Source: Alicyclobacillus hesperidum
GTDB lineage: Bacteria; Bacillota; Bacilli; Alicyclobacillales; Alicyclobacillaceae
Assembly: GCF_900107035.1 (NCBI RefSeq)
Contig: NZ_FNOJ01000006.1
Span: 1-64,000 of the forward strand
DNA length: 64,000 nucleotides
Reading direction: 5' to 3'
Under the pieces are notes generated by a model. The model was not told the origin of the DNA. It did no database searches and was given only the letters and a program-made list of their open reading frames with translations. The first letter of the stretch is position 1. The number at the start of each line of letters is the position of its first letter. Below, in pieces: positions 44,992 through 52,887 of this stretch. Made by a program: the position numbers and the translations under genes.

Positions 44992-46613
44992 GCACCATCC
45001 ACTTTCGCTGTAGATTCTTCTCGCAAGGCACGCCGCAACAACTTGCCTACGCTGCTTTTGGGAAGCTCGCTGCGAAACTCGATGAGCTTCGGAACCTTAT
45101 ATGGAGACAATCCCGCTTTACAGTGTGCAATAATTTCGTCTTCCGTCGCTTGCGCACCTGCCTTAAGGACGATAAACGCCTTCACCGTTTCTCCGCGGTA
45201 CGCATCAGGTACACCGACGACAATGGCCTCCTGAACTGCCGGATGTTCGTATAAAACCTCCTCGACCTCGCGCGGATAGATGTTATAACCACTGGCGATG
45301 ATCATGTCCTTTTTGCGGTCCACAATCGATACGTAGCCATCTTCGTCGACGGTGGCAATATCGCCCGTATATAACCAACCGTCACGCAGCGTCCGCGCGG
45401 TCTCCTCCGGCATGTTCCAATACCCTTTCATGACTTGCGGGCCACGAATGACCAGTTCGCCAATCTCCCCAACAGGCACCTCCGTGACGCCGTCTTCCAG
45501 ATCGACGATTTTGTATTCGGTCGACGGGTACGGCAATCCAATCGTCCCTGGCTTACGTGGGGCAAACGTCGAATTGCAGTGCGTCACCGGCGAAGCTTCG
45601 GACAAGCCAAATCCTTCGTACACGGTCGTACCCGTTTTCGCTTCAAATGCGCGCATCAACTCGACTGGCATCGGAGCGCCTCCACTATTGCAAACTCGTA
45701 TGCTATTCAAGCCGTAATTTTCGATATTCGGCAAATGTAACAGCGCGGTATACATCGTGGGCACCCCAGGGAACATCGTCGGTTGCTCCGCCTTGATAAT
45801 CTGTGCCACCTCCGCCGGATCGAAGCGCGGTATCAGGAGTAAGCGTGCGCCGTTATAAATGGAAACGTTCATACACACGGTCATGCCAAAGACGTGGAAC
45901 AGTGGGAGGACGGTTAGGCACGTATCGTTGCCGGGATGATAACTGTCGCGGAAGAAGTAGTAGCATTGCAAGGTGTTGGCGACGAGGTTGCGATGCGTCA
46001 GCATAGCACCTTTTGAAAGCCCTGTCGTACCACCTGTGTATTGAAGCACAGCGACATCCTCTGCCGGATCGATCATCACTTCGTCCAATGGCCTTGCCAG
46101 ACCGTTTTGTACCACGGCGGCAAACGGAGTGGTACCCTCAGGTGTAACACTCTGATCCTGCAACGCAACACTAATGATGTACGCCACATCCGTTTCGCTT
46201 TGCACACCCTGTACGCGCGGCGCGAGGGCGTCGAGCGTCACCATCACCTTTGCCCCGGAATCGGCCAGAATGTGTTGGAGTTCGCGGGGCACGGACATCG
46301 GATTCACCTGTGCGACAACGGCACCGGCCGTCAGGATCCCGTAATACGCAATGACATATTGCGGGCAATTCGGCAACATGATGGCAACTCTATCTCCCTT
46401 ACCGACGCCCAGTCCTTGAAGTCCTGCAGCAAAGGCATCGACTGCCTGTTGCAACTCGCCGTAGGTCATCTGCCGGCCGTAGAACCACGTGGCAACGCAG
46501 TCGCGATACGTCTTCACCGATTGCCTGAATAAATCCCGCATCGATATCTCCGGCACGTCAATGCTCGTCGGAATGTGCGCGGGGTAATGCTGAAACCCAT
46601 AGCCTTGTAACAT
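44988..46613 (-). CDS. Long-chain fatty acid-CoA ligase type AMP-forming enzyme
   Basis: The 541-residue ANL protein has VLQYTGGTTGLSKGAML (A3 motif, about residue 180), YEGFGLSEASPVTHCN, LYTGDIATVDEDGY and the C-terminal catalytic Lys in PKSSVGKLLRR. It resembles the LcfA/FadD group, and is a different subgroup from the ligase at 38976. AAAGGAGGTTGCG precedes ATG 46613. Order with its neighbours (dehydrogenase-SDR-ligase) recalls lvaC-lvaD-lvaE of the levulinate operon of Pseudomonas. Confidence 0.92.
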   Translation of the reverse strand: MLQGYGFQHYPAHIPTSIDVPEISMRDLFRQSVKTYRDCVATWFYGRQMTYGELQQAVDAFAAGLQGLGVGKGDRVAIMLPNCPQYVIAYYGILTAGAVVAQVNPMSVPRELQHILADSGAKVMVTLDALAPRVQGVQSETDVAYIISVALQDQSVTPEGTTPFAAVVQNGLARPLDEVMIDPAEDVAVLQYTGGTTGLSKGAMLTHRNLVANTLQCYYFFRDSYHPGNDTCLTVLPLFHVFGMTVCMNVSIYNGARLLLIPRFDPAEVAQIIKAEQPTMFPGVPTMYTALLHLPNIENYGLNSIRVCNSGGAPMPVELMRAFEAKTGTTVYEGFGLSEASPVTHCNSTFAPRKPGTIGLPYPSTEYKIVDLEDGVTEVPVGEIGELVIRGPQVMKGYWNMPEETARTLRDGWLYTGDIATVDEDGYVSIVDRKKDMIIASGYNIYPREVEEVLYEHPAVQEAIVVGVPDAYRGETVKAFIVLKAGAQATEDEIIAHCKAGLSPYKVPKLIEFRSELPKSSVGKLLRRALREESTAKVDGA

Positions 46614-46656
46614 TACGCAACCTCCTTTACAATTCCGCGGCGATGCAGGCCGCAGA

Positions 46657-47436
46657 TCAGTGATGCGCCGAGACACCACCGTCGATCGTCAACACAGCCC
46701 CCGTCATGTAATCGGATGCGGCGGATGCAAGAAAAACAGCAGCACCCTTTAAGTCAAAGTCGCCGCCAAAGCGCCCCAAAGGCGTCTGTGCCAAAAGTGC
46801 CTCGCCAGCCTGGGCGAGAACACCCCTCGACATCTTAGTGGGAAAGAAGCCCGGCGCAATGGCATTGACCGTGACGCCGTGCGGCCCCCATTTGACGGCA
46901 AGATCCTTGGTAAATGTCAAAATGGCACCTTTGCTCGTGTTGTAGCCAATGGCATCCATCAATCGCGGATCGACGCCGCCAAAACCGGCAGTGGAAGCAA
47001 TGTTGATGATCTTCCCGCCGCCTTGCTGAATCATGACGCGACCAACCGCCTGGCTCATCAAGAACGTGCCCGTGACGTTTGTGTCAATGACCTTACGCCA
47101 GGCTTCAAGCGGCATGTCGACAGCAGGGGCACCCCAAGTCGCGCCGCTGTTGTTCACTAAGATGTCGATTCGGCCAAACTCTGCCATGGCCCGCTCGACA
47201 ACCCGAGCCACATCCTCAGGTTGCGCGATATCACAGGACATCGCAATCACCTTGACACCTGTCTCGGCTGTAAGGCGATCCGCCACTTCTCTGCAAGCCT
47301 CGACCTTGCGCGAGCACAAAAGCAAATCCGCCCCCGCTTCTGCAAGCGCCTCGGCCAACTGTTCACCCAGTCCACGCCCACCCCCTGTGACAATCGCTAC
47401 CCTGCCATGAAGATCAAATAAATCACGGATATGCAT
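46657..47436 (-). CDS. Short-chain dehydrogenase/reductase
   Basis: The 259-residue SDR has TGGGRGLGEQLA (residues 17-28), NNSGATWG near residue 94, and the active-site Tyr and Lys in YNTSK (about residue 160). The GGG-R-G-L-G pattern and WGAPAVDMPLEAW segment occur in the gluconate 5-dehydrogenase-like SDRs, whose members act on several ketoacid or ketoacyl-CoA substrates. The exact substrate is unknown. It lies 14 nt after the ACAD11-type dehydrogenase and 43 nt before the ligase. Confidence 0.88.
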   Translation of the reverse strand: MHIRDLFDLHGRVAIVTGGGRGLGEQLAEALAEAGADLLLCSRKVEACREVADRLTAETGVKVIAMSCDIAQPEDVARVVERAMAEFGRIDILVNNSGATWGAPAVDMPLEAWRKVIDTNVTGTFLMSQAVGRVMIQQGGGKIINIASTAGFGGVDPRLMDAIGYNTSKGAILTFTKDLAVKWGPHGVTVNAIAPGFFPTKMSRGVLAQAGEALLAQTPLGRFGGDFDLKGAAVFLASAASDYMTGAVLTIDGGVSAHH

Positions 47437-47450
47437 GGAGTTCCCCTCTC

Positions 47451-48677
47451 TTATGGCGCCTCACGATACTTCCGCAACTCGTCGCGCGCGATTTGCATAA
47501 GATGCACTTCATCTGGCCCGTCCGCAATGCGCAAGGTTCGGGCGTTTGCCCAAAAGGCCGCAAGCGGATAATCGTCGCTCACACCGGCGGCGCCATGGGC
47601 TTGGATAGCTCGATCGATCACGCGGAGTGCGACGTTCGGCGCAACAGCCTTGATCATTGCAATTTCGGTACGGGCCGCTCGATTGCCAACCGTGTCCATC
47701 ATGTATGCGGCCTTCAGGGTCAAAAGGCGCGCCTGCTCAATCTCCATTCGGGACTGTGCAATCCAGTCTTGAATGACTCCTTGGCCGGCAAGGGGCTGGC
47801 CAAAGGCCACACGCGATTGTACACGCTTACACAAGAGCTCGAGCGCGCGTTCCGCCGCACCTAATAGGCGCATACAGTGATGAATGCGGCCAGGGCCCAA
47901 ACGCCCCTGCGCGATCGCGAACCCCTTTCCTTCCCCCCAGATGATGTGACTTGCCGGGACGCGCACGTGATCAAATATAATCTCACCATGACCATGTGGA
48001 GCGTGATCGTACCCGAAGACGGAGAGCATGCGTTCGACTCGTACACCAGGCGTATCAAATGGCACGAGAATCATAGACTGTTGTTCATGCCGCGGTGCCT
48101 CAGGGTTTGTGCACCCCATGACGATGGCGAATTGGCAACGCGGGTCCCCCGCTCCCGTAGACCACCACTTGCGGCCGTTGACGATATATTCGTCTCCGTC
48201 GCGAACAATGCTCGCCCTGATGTTGGTGGCGTCGCTTGAGGCGACGTCTGGCTCGGTCATCGCAAAACAAGAGCGAATCTCGCCAGCTAAAAGCGGGCGA
48301 AGCCACCGGTCCTTCTGCTCCTCGGATCCGTATCGCGCGAGAACTTCCATGTTCCCGGTATCAGGGGCATTACAATTAAAAATTTCAGGAGCGATGATAG
48401 ATCGACCCATGATTTCACAAAGCGGCGCGTATTCGAGGTTTGTTAGGCCTGCTCCATAATCACTATCGGGAAGGAACAAATTCCATAATCCTTGCTCTTT
48501 TGCCCGTGCCTTCAGTTCCTCCACAATCGGTGGTATGCTCGACCACCGTCGCGATTTGGTAGTAAGCGCTTTCAGCTGGGCGACGTAAACAGCTTCGTTC
48601 GGGTACACATTCGTTTCCATAAACTCCGTGAGCTTTTCTCGTAACCGAGCGACCTTCTCAGAATAGGAGAAATCCAT
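47451..48677 (-). CDS. ACAD10/11-type acyl-CoA dehydrogenase
   Basis: The 408-residue flavoprotein has the subgroup hallmarks of ACAD10/ACAD11: [36 protein letters not shown] (about residue 285), [15 protein letters not shown] and [11 protein letters not shown]. Human ACAD11 and bacterial LvaC use this domain after a kinase has phosphorylated the 4-hydroxyacyl-CoA, giving loss of phosphate. Here the kinase is encoded separately at 36876-37949. AGGAGGGGCTC precedes ATG 48677. It is the first gene of the operon, behind a candidate TetR operator. Confidence 0.9.
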   Translation of the reverse strand: MDFSYSEKVARLREKLTEFMETNVYPNEAVYVAQLKALTTKSRRWSSIPPIVEELKARAKEQGLWNLFLPDSDYGAGLTNLEYAPLCEIMGRSIIAPEIFNCNAPDTGNMEVLARYGSEEQKDRWLRPLLAGEIRSCFAMTEPDVASSDATNIRASIVRDGDEYIVNGRKWWSTGAGDPRCQFAIVMGCTNPEAPRHEQQSMILVPFDTPGVRVERMLSVFGYDHAPHGHGEIIFDHVRVPASHIIWGEGKGFAIAQGRLGPGRIHHCMRLLGAAERALELLCKRVQSRVAFGQPLAGQGVIQDWIAQSRMEIEQARLLTLKAAYMMDTVGNRAARTEIAMIKAVAPNVALRVIDRAIQAHGAAGVSDDYPLAAFWANARTLRIADGPDEVHLMQIARDELRKYREAP

Positions 48678-48691
48678 GAGCCCCTCCTGTG

Positions 48692-48725
48692 TACTGACCG
48701 GTTGGTATGTTACGGCGCTATTATA
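48692..48725 (-). promoter_or_regulatory. Candidate promoter and TetR-type operator of the ACAD operon
   Basis: TACTGACCGGTTGGTA (48692-48707) is a 16-nt imperfect palindrome (12 of 16 positions symmetric) between the operon start and TATAAT (minus strand, 48725-48720). No good -35 is seen. The layout, operator just downstream of the -10, would suit repression by the TetR protein of this operon. Confidence 0.5.
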
Positions 48726-49024
48726 ACGCATGGATGCCTGTCCGGGCTACATAGAGATTTTGCACTTTGGATGACAAATCCCGCCTGTCAGACTGCATGA
48801 AAAAGTTCATCGCGGCGGACAAGTGTCCTTCCCCAAAAAGACCAGAAGACATCGTAAGTTTGCAATATAGTATACAAGTAGGAAGTCAAGCGCTCAGGCT
48901 TGCGTCGTCCTAGGGACGATTGCACGGTATCGTGCCGCCCACAGTAATATTCGCTTCACTGTCGGCCATCTCAATCGTGGTCAGGCTGCCTGACAAATCA
49001 TCTGTCTGAAGGGAGATAGGAGCT
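48726..49024. other. Divergent intergenic region without a recognised gene
   Basis: About 300 nt between the minus-strand acyl-CoA operon and the plus-strand carboxylesterase. Apart from an AT-rich patch with TATAGTATACA near 48870 and the ribosome binding site of the esterase I see no gene, repeat or convincing promoter pair. Confidence 0.6.
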
Positions 49025-50566
49025 ATGCAAAGCATGTTGCGGGTCGTGAAGGTCGAGAACGGTTTCGTTCGGGGGCTCCCGGCAGCCGACCCTCGTATTA
49101 CAAGCTTTAAAGGCATTCCCTTTGCAGCTCCGCCAGTCGGAGAAAATCGCTGGCGAGCTCCTCAGCCTGCAAAGGACTGGGACGGCGTACTCGACGCTTT
49201 TACCTTTGCACCGATTTCCATGCAATCACCCATACACCACAATGAAAACAACATCTACGGTCGAGAATGGCATGTCGATCCGGATACCCCCATGAGTGAG
49301 GATTGTCTTTATCTCAACATCTGGACACCGGCACACAGCCCTGACGAAAAGCTTCCCGTGTTTGTTTGGTATTTCGGTGGCGGATTGCAGGTCGGTTACA
49401 CATCTGAAATGGAGTTTGACGGCGAACGCCTCGCGCGCCGAGGAATCGTCGTGGTTACCGTCAACTACCGCCTCAACGTGTTTGGGTTTTTGTGTCATCC
49501 GGAGATTACAGCAGAAGCCCCCGAAGCTCCGACCAATTTTGGACATCTCGATCAACAGTTTGCGACACAATGGGTCAAGCGCAATATCGCTGCATTCGGC
49601 GGCAATCCGGAGAATATCACGATTGGTGGCCAATCCGCTGGCGGTGGAAGTGTAGTAAGCCAACTCACGTCCCCCCAGAACGAAGGGCTCGTACAGAGGG
49701 CAATTATCCAAAGTGGAATGTTTGGCAGAGTTTATCCCGGCGGTCGTATGCCAGGTTACGGGAGAACGCTGGCGGAAGCTGAAGCGGACGGGATGCAATT
49801 CTTTGCGTTTCTTGGCGTATCCTCCCTAGCCGAAGCCCGCCAGCTCGACGCTTTCTATATCCGGGACAAAGCACTCGAATATAAGGGCTTCTGGGGGACT
49901 GTCGTGGATGACGTATTCTGCATGGGTAACGGATTTGATCTCTTTGTCGAGGGTAAACACTTACAGGTTCCCGTGCTTGTTGGCCACACGTCTGACGAAT
50001 TTTATAGCACCCCAAACGTCAAAGATTTAGATGAATTAAAGCAAATGGCCGTCGAACGTTTCGGTGATGACGCGGCAACATATCTTGCGCTTTGCGAAGC
50101 AGATGCTCATGATTTCGAAGACGTTCTGAAAAAGGCCACTCTCCATTCCTTGGAGTTTGCTATCCGCACCGCCGTACAAGCCAGTAGCAACTGGAAGACG
50201 CAAGAGCCATTGTACTATTACGTATTTGATGCGGAAATTCCGGGGTGGGATCAGCCAGGGGCCTTTCATTCGGTTGATTTGTGGTTTTTCTTCGAGACTC
50301 TGGCTAAGTGTTGGCGGCCGTTTGTCGGCAAACATTACGACTTGGCTCGCCAAATGTGTGATTATTGGGCCAACTTCATCCGTTCTGGAGATCCAAATGG
50401 GAAAGATGTGACGGGTCAAGATTTGCCACACTGGTATCCCTGCACACCCGATGCGCCGTACGCCATGGTATTCGGCGACGAGCCCAAATTTATCCGACAA
50501 GAGCCAAGTCCTCTTATGCAGTTCTTCGTGCAAGCGTACTTTAAGCAAAAACAATACATTTTCTGA
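49025..50566 (+). CDS. Type B carboxylesterase
   Basis: Alpha/beta hydrolase of the carboxylesterase/para-nitrobenzyl esterase family; no signal peptide, so cytoplasmic. The 513-residue protein has FKGIPFAAPPVGENRW, SEDCLYLNIW, the oxyanion-hole region YFGGGLQVG, the nucleophile elbow GGQSAGGGSV (Ser at about residue 203), an acidic residue in GHTSDEF, and the His in GAFHSVDLW. GQSAGG replaces the more common GESAGG. GGGAGATAGGAG precedes the ATG. It lies between the acyl-CoA island and ksgA and may feed acids into it, by inference. Confidence 0.92.
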   Translation: MQSMLRVVKVENGFVRGLPAADPRITSFKGIPFAAPPVGENRWRAPQPAKDWDGVLDAFTFAPISMQSPIHHNENNIYGREWHVDPDTPMSEDCLYLNIWTPAHSPDEKLPVFVWYFGGGLQVGYTSEMEFDGERLARRGIVVVTVNYRLNVFGFLCHPEITAEAPEAPTNFGHLDQQFATQWVKRNIAAFGGNPENITIGGQSAGGGSVVSQLTSPQNEGLVQRAIIQSGMFGRVYPGGRMPGYGRTLAEAEADGMQFFAFLGVSSLAEARQLDAFYIRDKALEYKGFWGTVVDDVFCMGNGFDLFVEGKHLQVPVLVGHTSDEFYSTPNVKDLDELKQMAVERFGDDAATYLALCEADAHDFEDVLKKATLHSLEFAIRTAVQASSNWKTQEPLYYYVFDAEIPGWDQPGAFHSVDLWFFFETLAKCWRPFVGKHYDLARQMCDYWANFIRSGDPNGKDVTGQDLPHWYPCTPDAPYAMVFGDEPKFIRQEPSPLMQFFVQAYFKQKQYIF

Positions 50567-50680
50567 TTTAAGTACGACGATGTAGATCGGAGGACAAAGT
50601 TGCGGCACCATTCGCGACGCTTGGAACATCGGTGTTGCTGACACAGGGTACGCCAGATAACCGTCTGGGCATAAGGGGCT

Positions 50681-51541
50681 CTAGGGCCCCATTTGCTCAG
50701 CTAAACGTACAAAATCCTCAATGGACAAGGCCTCCGCGCGTGCCGAGGGGTTGAGGCCCGCCCTTCGAATCAGGTCGGCTGCTTCCAACTTTGCGATGCC
50801 TAGACCGCCTGCCAGCGCATTTTCAAGCGTTTTCCGGCGCGTCGAAAAGGCCGCCCGTACGACTCGAAAAAATGTCTCCTCGTCGGGAGCGCGCAAAGGT
50901 GGACGATGCTCACAGTCGATCAGCACAACGGCCGACTCAACCCCCGGTTGAGGGAGAAAGGCACTCGGCGGAACGACAAATAACCGTTGCACCGCACCCC
51001 GATACTGTACGCCGACCGACAGGACGCCATAGTCTTTACCGCCCGGCGCGGCTACCATTCGATCCGCGACCTCGCGCTGGACCATGACGACGGCGCGACG
51101 AAGTGGCAACTTGGATTCGAGTACGGCAAACAAAATCGGCGTCGTGACATAGTACGGAAGATTGGCGGCAAAGACGAGATCGTCATCCTCTTGCAAAAAA
51201 GGGGACACCAAGGTCTCGATATCGACCTTTAAACAATCCGCAAACACGAGCTCCACATTCCCTTGCCCGGCCAGCACGCCACCAAGCAGTGGCCGCAGGG
51301 TTTCATCCTTTTCGATAGCCACCACCTGTCGAGCCCGTTCCGCCAATTGCGTGGTAAGCGCTCCAAGCCCAGGCCCCACCTCAAGTGCCACCGTGTGGTC
51401 ATCGGCGTTGACAGCGGCGACAATCCCATCCAACACACGTGCATCAATCAGGAAGTTTTGCCCCAGTTGCTTCTTGGCGATCACGCCGTACTGCCGCAAG
51501 AGCTCCTTCGTCGCCCGCGGTCCAAAATCGACCCCAGCCAT
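50681..51541 (-). CDS. ksgA: 16S rRNA (adenine1518-N6/adenine1519-N6)-dimethyltransferase
   Basis: Dimethylates two adjacent adenines in the 3' end of 16S rRNA. The 286-residue protein has KQLGQNFLIDARVL (about residue 22), the SAM-binding VGPGLGALTTQLA and FAANLPYYVTTPI. Its ATG overlaps the rnmV stop as TGATG, so translation is coupled. In B. subtilis yabG follows directly; here the accessory island is inserted after it. A weak GC hairpin overlaps its stop codon region (50675-50690). Confidence 0.96.
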   Translation of the reverse strand: MAGVDFGPRATKELLRQYGVIAKKQLGQNFLIDARVLDGIVAAVNADDHTVALEVGPGLGALTTQLAERARQVVAIEKDETLRPLLGGVLAGQGNVELVFADCLKVDIETLVSPFLQEDDDLVFAANLPYYVTTPILFAVLESKLPLRRAVVMVQREVADRMVAAPGGKDYGVLSVGVQYRGAVQRLFVVPPSAFLPQPGVESAVVLIDCEHRPPLRAPDEETFFRVVRAAFSTRRKTLENALAGGLGIAKLEAADLIRRAGLNPSARAEALSIEDFVRLAEQMGP

Positions 51542-52107
51542 CAGTCAGTCAACCTTTCCACTGCTCGTTCGAATTCGTCGCGCGTGACACCATAGGCGTT
51601 TAACTTGTGCAAAAACGCCTTCGTATTGCCGTAACCAATACCCAGGGCATCACCGACTCGCTGCCTGCGGATTGCCGCTTGCGGGTGACCTGTTAAGCCA
51701 TGCTGCAGCAAATCGTCGTAGGTATATTCCTCCTGAACGTATACCTGCTTTGCTACATCTGTCGATCGCGCTGCCAGCAACGCACATTTAACGTCTTCGG
51801 AACGTGCGTGTTCGACGCCAAGCCCGCCGTCTGCGATGGCCTTCGCACGTGGCAGATACGCATGTTTGCATCCGGGCGCCAATCTGTCGATGCGGCGCCT
51901 GATCCGCTCGCCGGCACCATCCGGATCGGTGAGCAAAATGGCCCCTCGCACCGCGATCGCGCGGCGCAACAGCGCTAGCACCCGCTTGCTCAGCCGATCC
52001 CCGCCAAGAACAATGACGTCCGCCTCGACGGCTTCATCGACGCGCTGCTTGTCGTGAATGCCCTCGACCACCACCACTTCCGAGAGTTTTGGCCGTTCGT
52101 CTGTCAT
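51541..52107 (-). CDS. rnmV: Ribonuclease M5
   Basis: Matures 5S rRNA precursors. The 188-residue protein has a TOPRIM domain (residues 9-100) with VVVEGIHDK, the acidic DPDGAGERIRR and CKHAYLPRAKA, followed by the family's C-terminal domain with YTYDDLLQHGLTGHPQAAIRR. Start ATG 52107 directly follows the tatD stop, and the end overlaps ksgA. Order tatD-rnmV-ksgA is that of B. subtilis, without yabE between tatD and rnmV. Confidence 0.95.
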   Translation of the reverse strand: MTDERPKLSEVVVVEGIHDKQRVDEAVEADVIVLGGDRLSKRVLALLRRAIAVRGAILLTDPDGAGERIRRRIDRLAPGCKHAYLPRAKAIADGGLGVEHARSEDVKCALLAARSTDVAKQVYVQEEYTYDDLLQHGLTGHPQAAIRRQRVGDALGIGYGNTKAFLHKLNAYGVTRDEFERAVERLTD

Positions 52108-52887
52108 CTAGCGCTTCACCTTCCAGAACAGCCGATGAGCGTTCTCCCAGGTCTGCTTTGCGCAAGTTTGAATGGACTCACCGCGCGCATAGGCCACCGT
52201 ATCGGCGACGAGTTTCACGCGTGCCGGCTCGTTGCGCTTGCCGCGAAACGGATGGGGCGACAAATACGGACTGTCCGTTTCGACGAGTAACCTGTCGGGC
52301 GGTACCTTCGCCGCGAGCGCGCGCAGATCGTCCGACTTCTTAAACGTAATTGGGCCCGCAAATGAGATGTACATGCCGAGGTCTAAACACCGCACAAGGA
52401 CCTCCTCGCGCTCGTTGAAACAGTGCATGACACCTCCGACACTCGTTCCGACCTGAGCATTGGCAATCAGCGTGATAACGTCCTCGGTTGATTCCCGGTT
52501 GTGCACGATGATGGGCAGCCCCACCCGCTTGGCTATTTCAATCTGTCGTTCCATGACCTCCTGCTGAACGGGCCGGGGTGCATGATCCCAGTAATAATCG
52601 AGGCCAATTTCACCAATTGCGACGACTTTTTCGTGCTTGGCGAGGCGTTCGATCTCATCATAGACCTCGCTCTTGACGTCCGCCGCCGACTCTGGATGAA
52701 TGCCAACCGCCGCATAGATGCCTTCGTGTGCTTCGGCGATGCGGATGGCCGCATGCGCCGTTAAGAGGTCGACCGCCGGAATGACCACGCGGTCGACCCC
52801 CTCCTCGCGCGCTCGGGCGATCACCTTGTCGAGATCGTCCGAAAACTGCCCATCCATCAAATGGCAGTGCGTATCAAACAGTCTCAC
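52108..52887 (-). CDS. tatD: TatD family metal-dependent DNase
   Basis: A TIM-barrel metallohydrolase, with 3'-5' DNase activity in characterised members. The 259-residue protein has the metal motif FDTHCHLMD (residue 4), GEIGLDYYWD, IIVHNRES, a further His in VMHCFNER, and ETDSPYLSPHP. The start is GTG 52887, which overlaps the metG stop as GTGA. It is the B. subtilis yabD position in the metG-tatD-rnmV-ksgA series. Confidence 0.95.
   Translation of the reverse strand: MRLFDTHCHLMDGQFSDDLDKVIARAREEGVDRVVIPAVDLLTAHAAIRIAEAHEGIYAAVGIHPESAADVKSEVYDEIERLAKHEKVVAIGEIGLDYYWDHAPRPVQQEVMERQIEIAKRVGLPIIVHNRESTEDVITLIANAQVGTSVGGVMHCFNEREEVLVRCLDLGMYISFAGPITFKKSDDLRALAAKVPPDRLLVETDSPYLSPHPFRGKRNEPARVKLVADTVAYARGESIQTCAKQTWENAHRLFWKVKR

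Noticed and set aside
48726-49024. AT-rich TATAGTATACA patch as a promoter for the carboxylesterase
   Set aside because: No -35 at a workable distance was found on either strand.
35403-50566. Mobile element carrying the acyl-CoA island
   Set aside because: No transposase, integrase, flanking direct repeats or tRNA attachment site was seen at either boundary.
50675-50690. GC hairpin over the ksgA stop as a terminator
   Set aside because: The stem is only five base pairs and lacks a proper T-run on either strand, so it is not listed as a feature.
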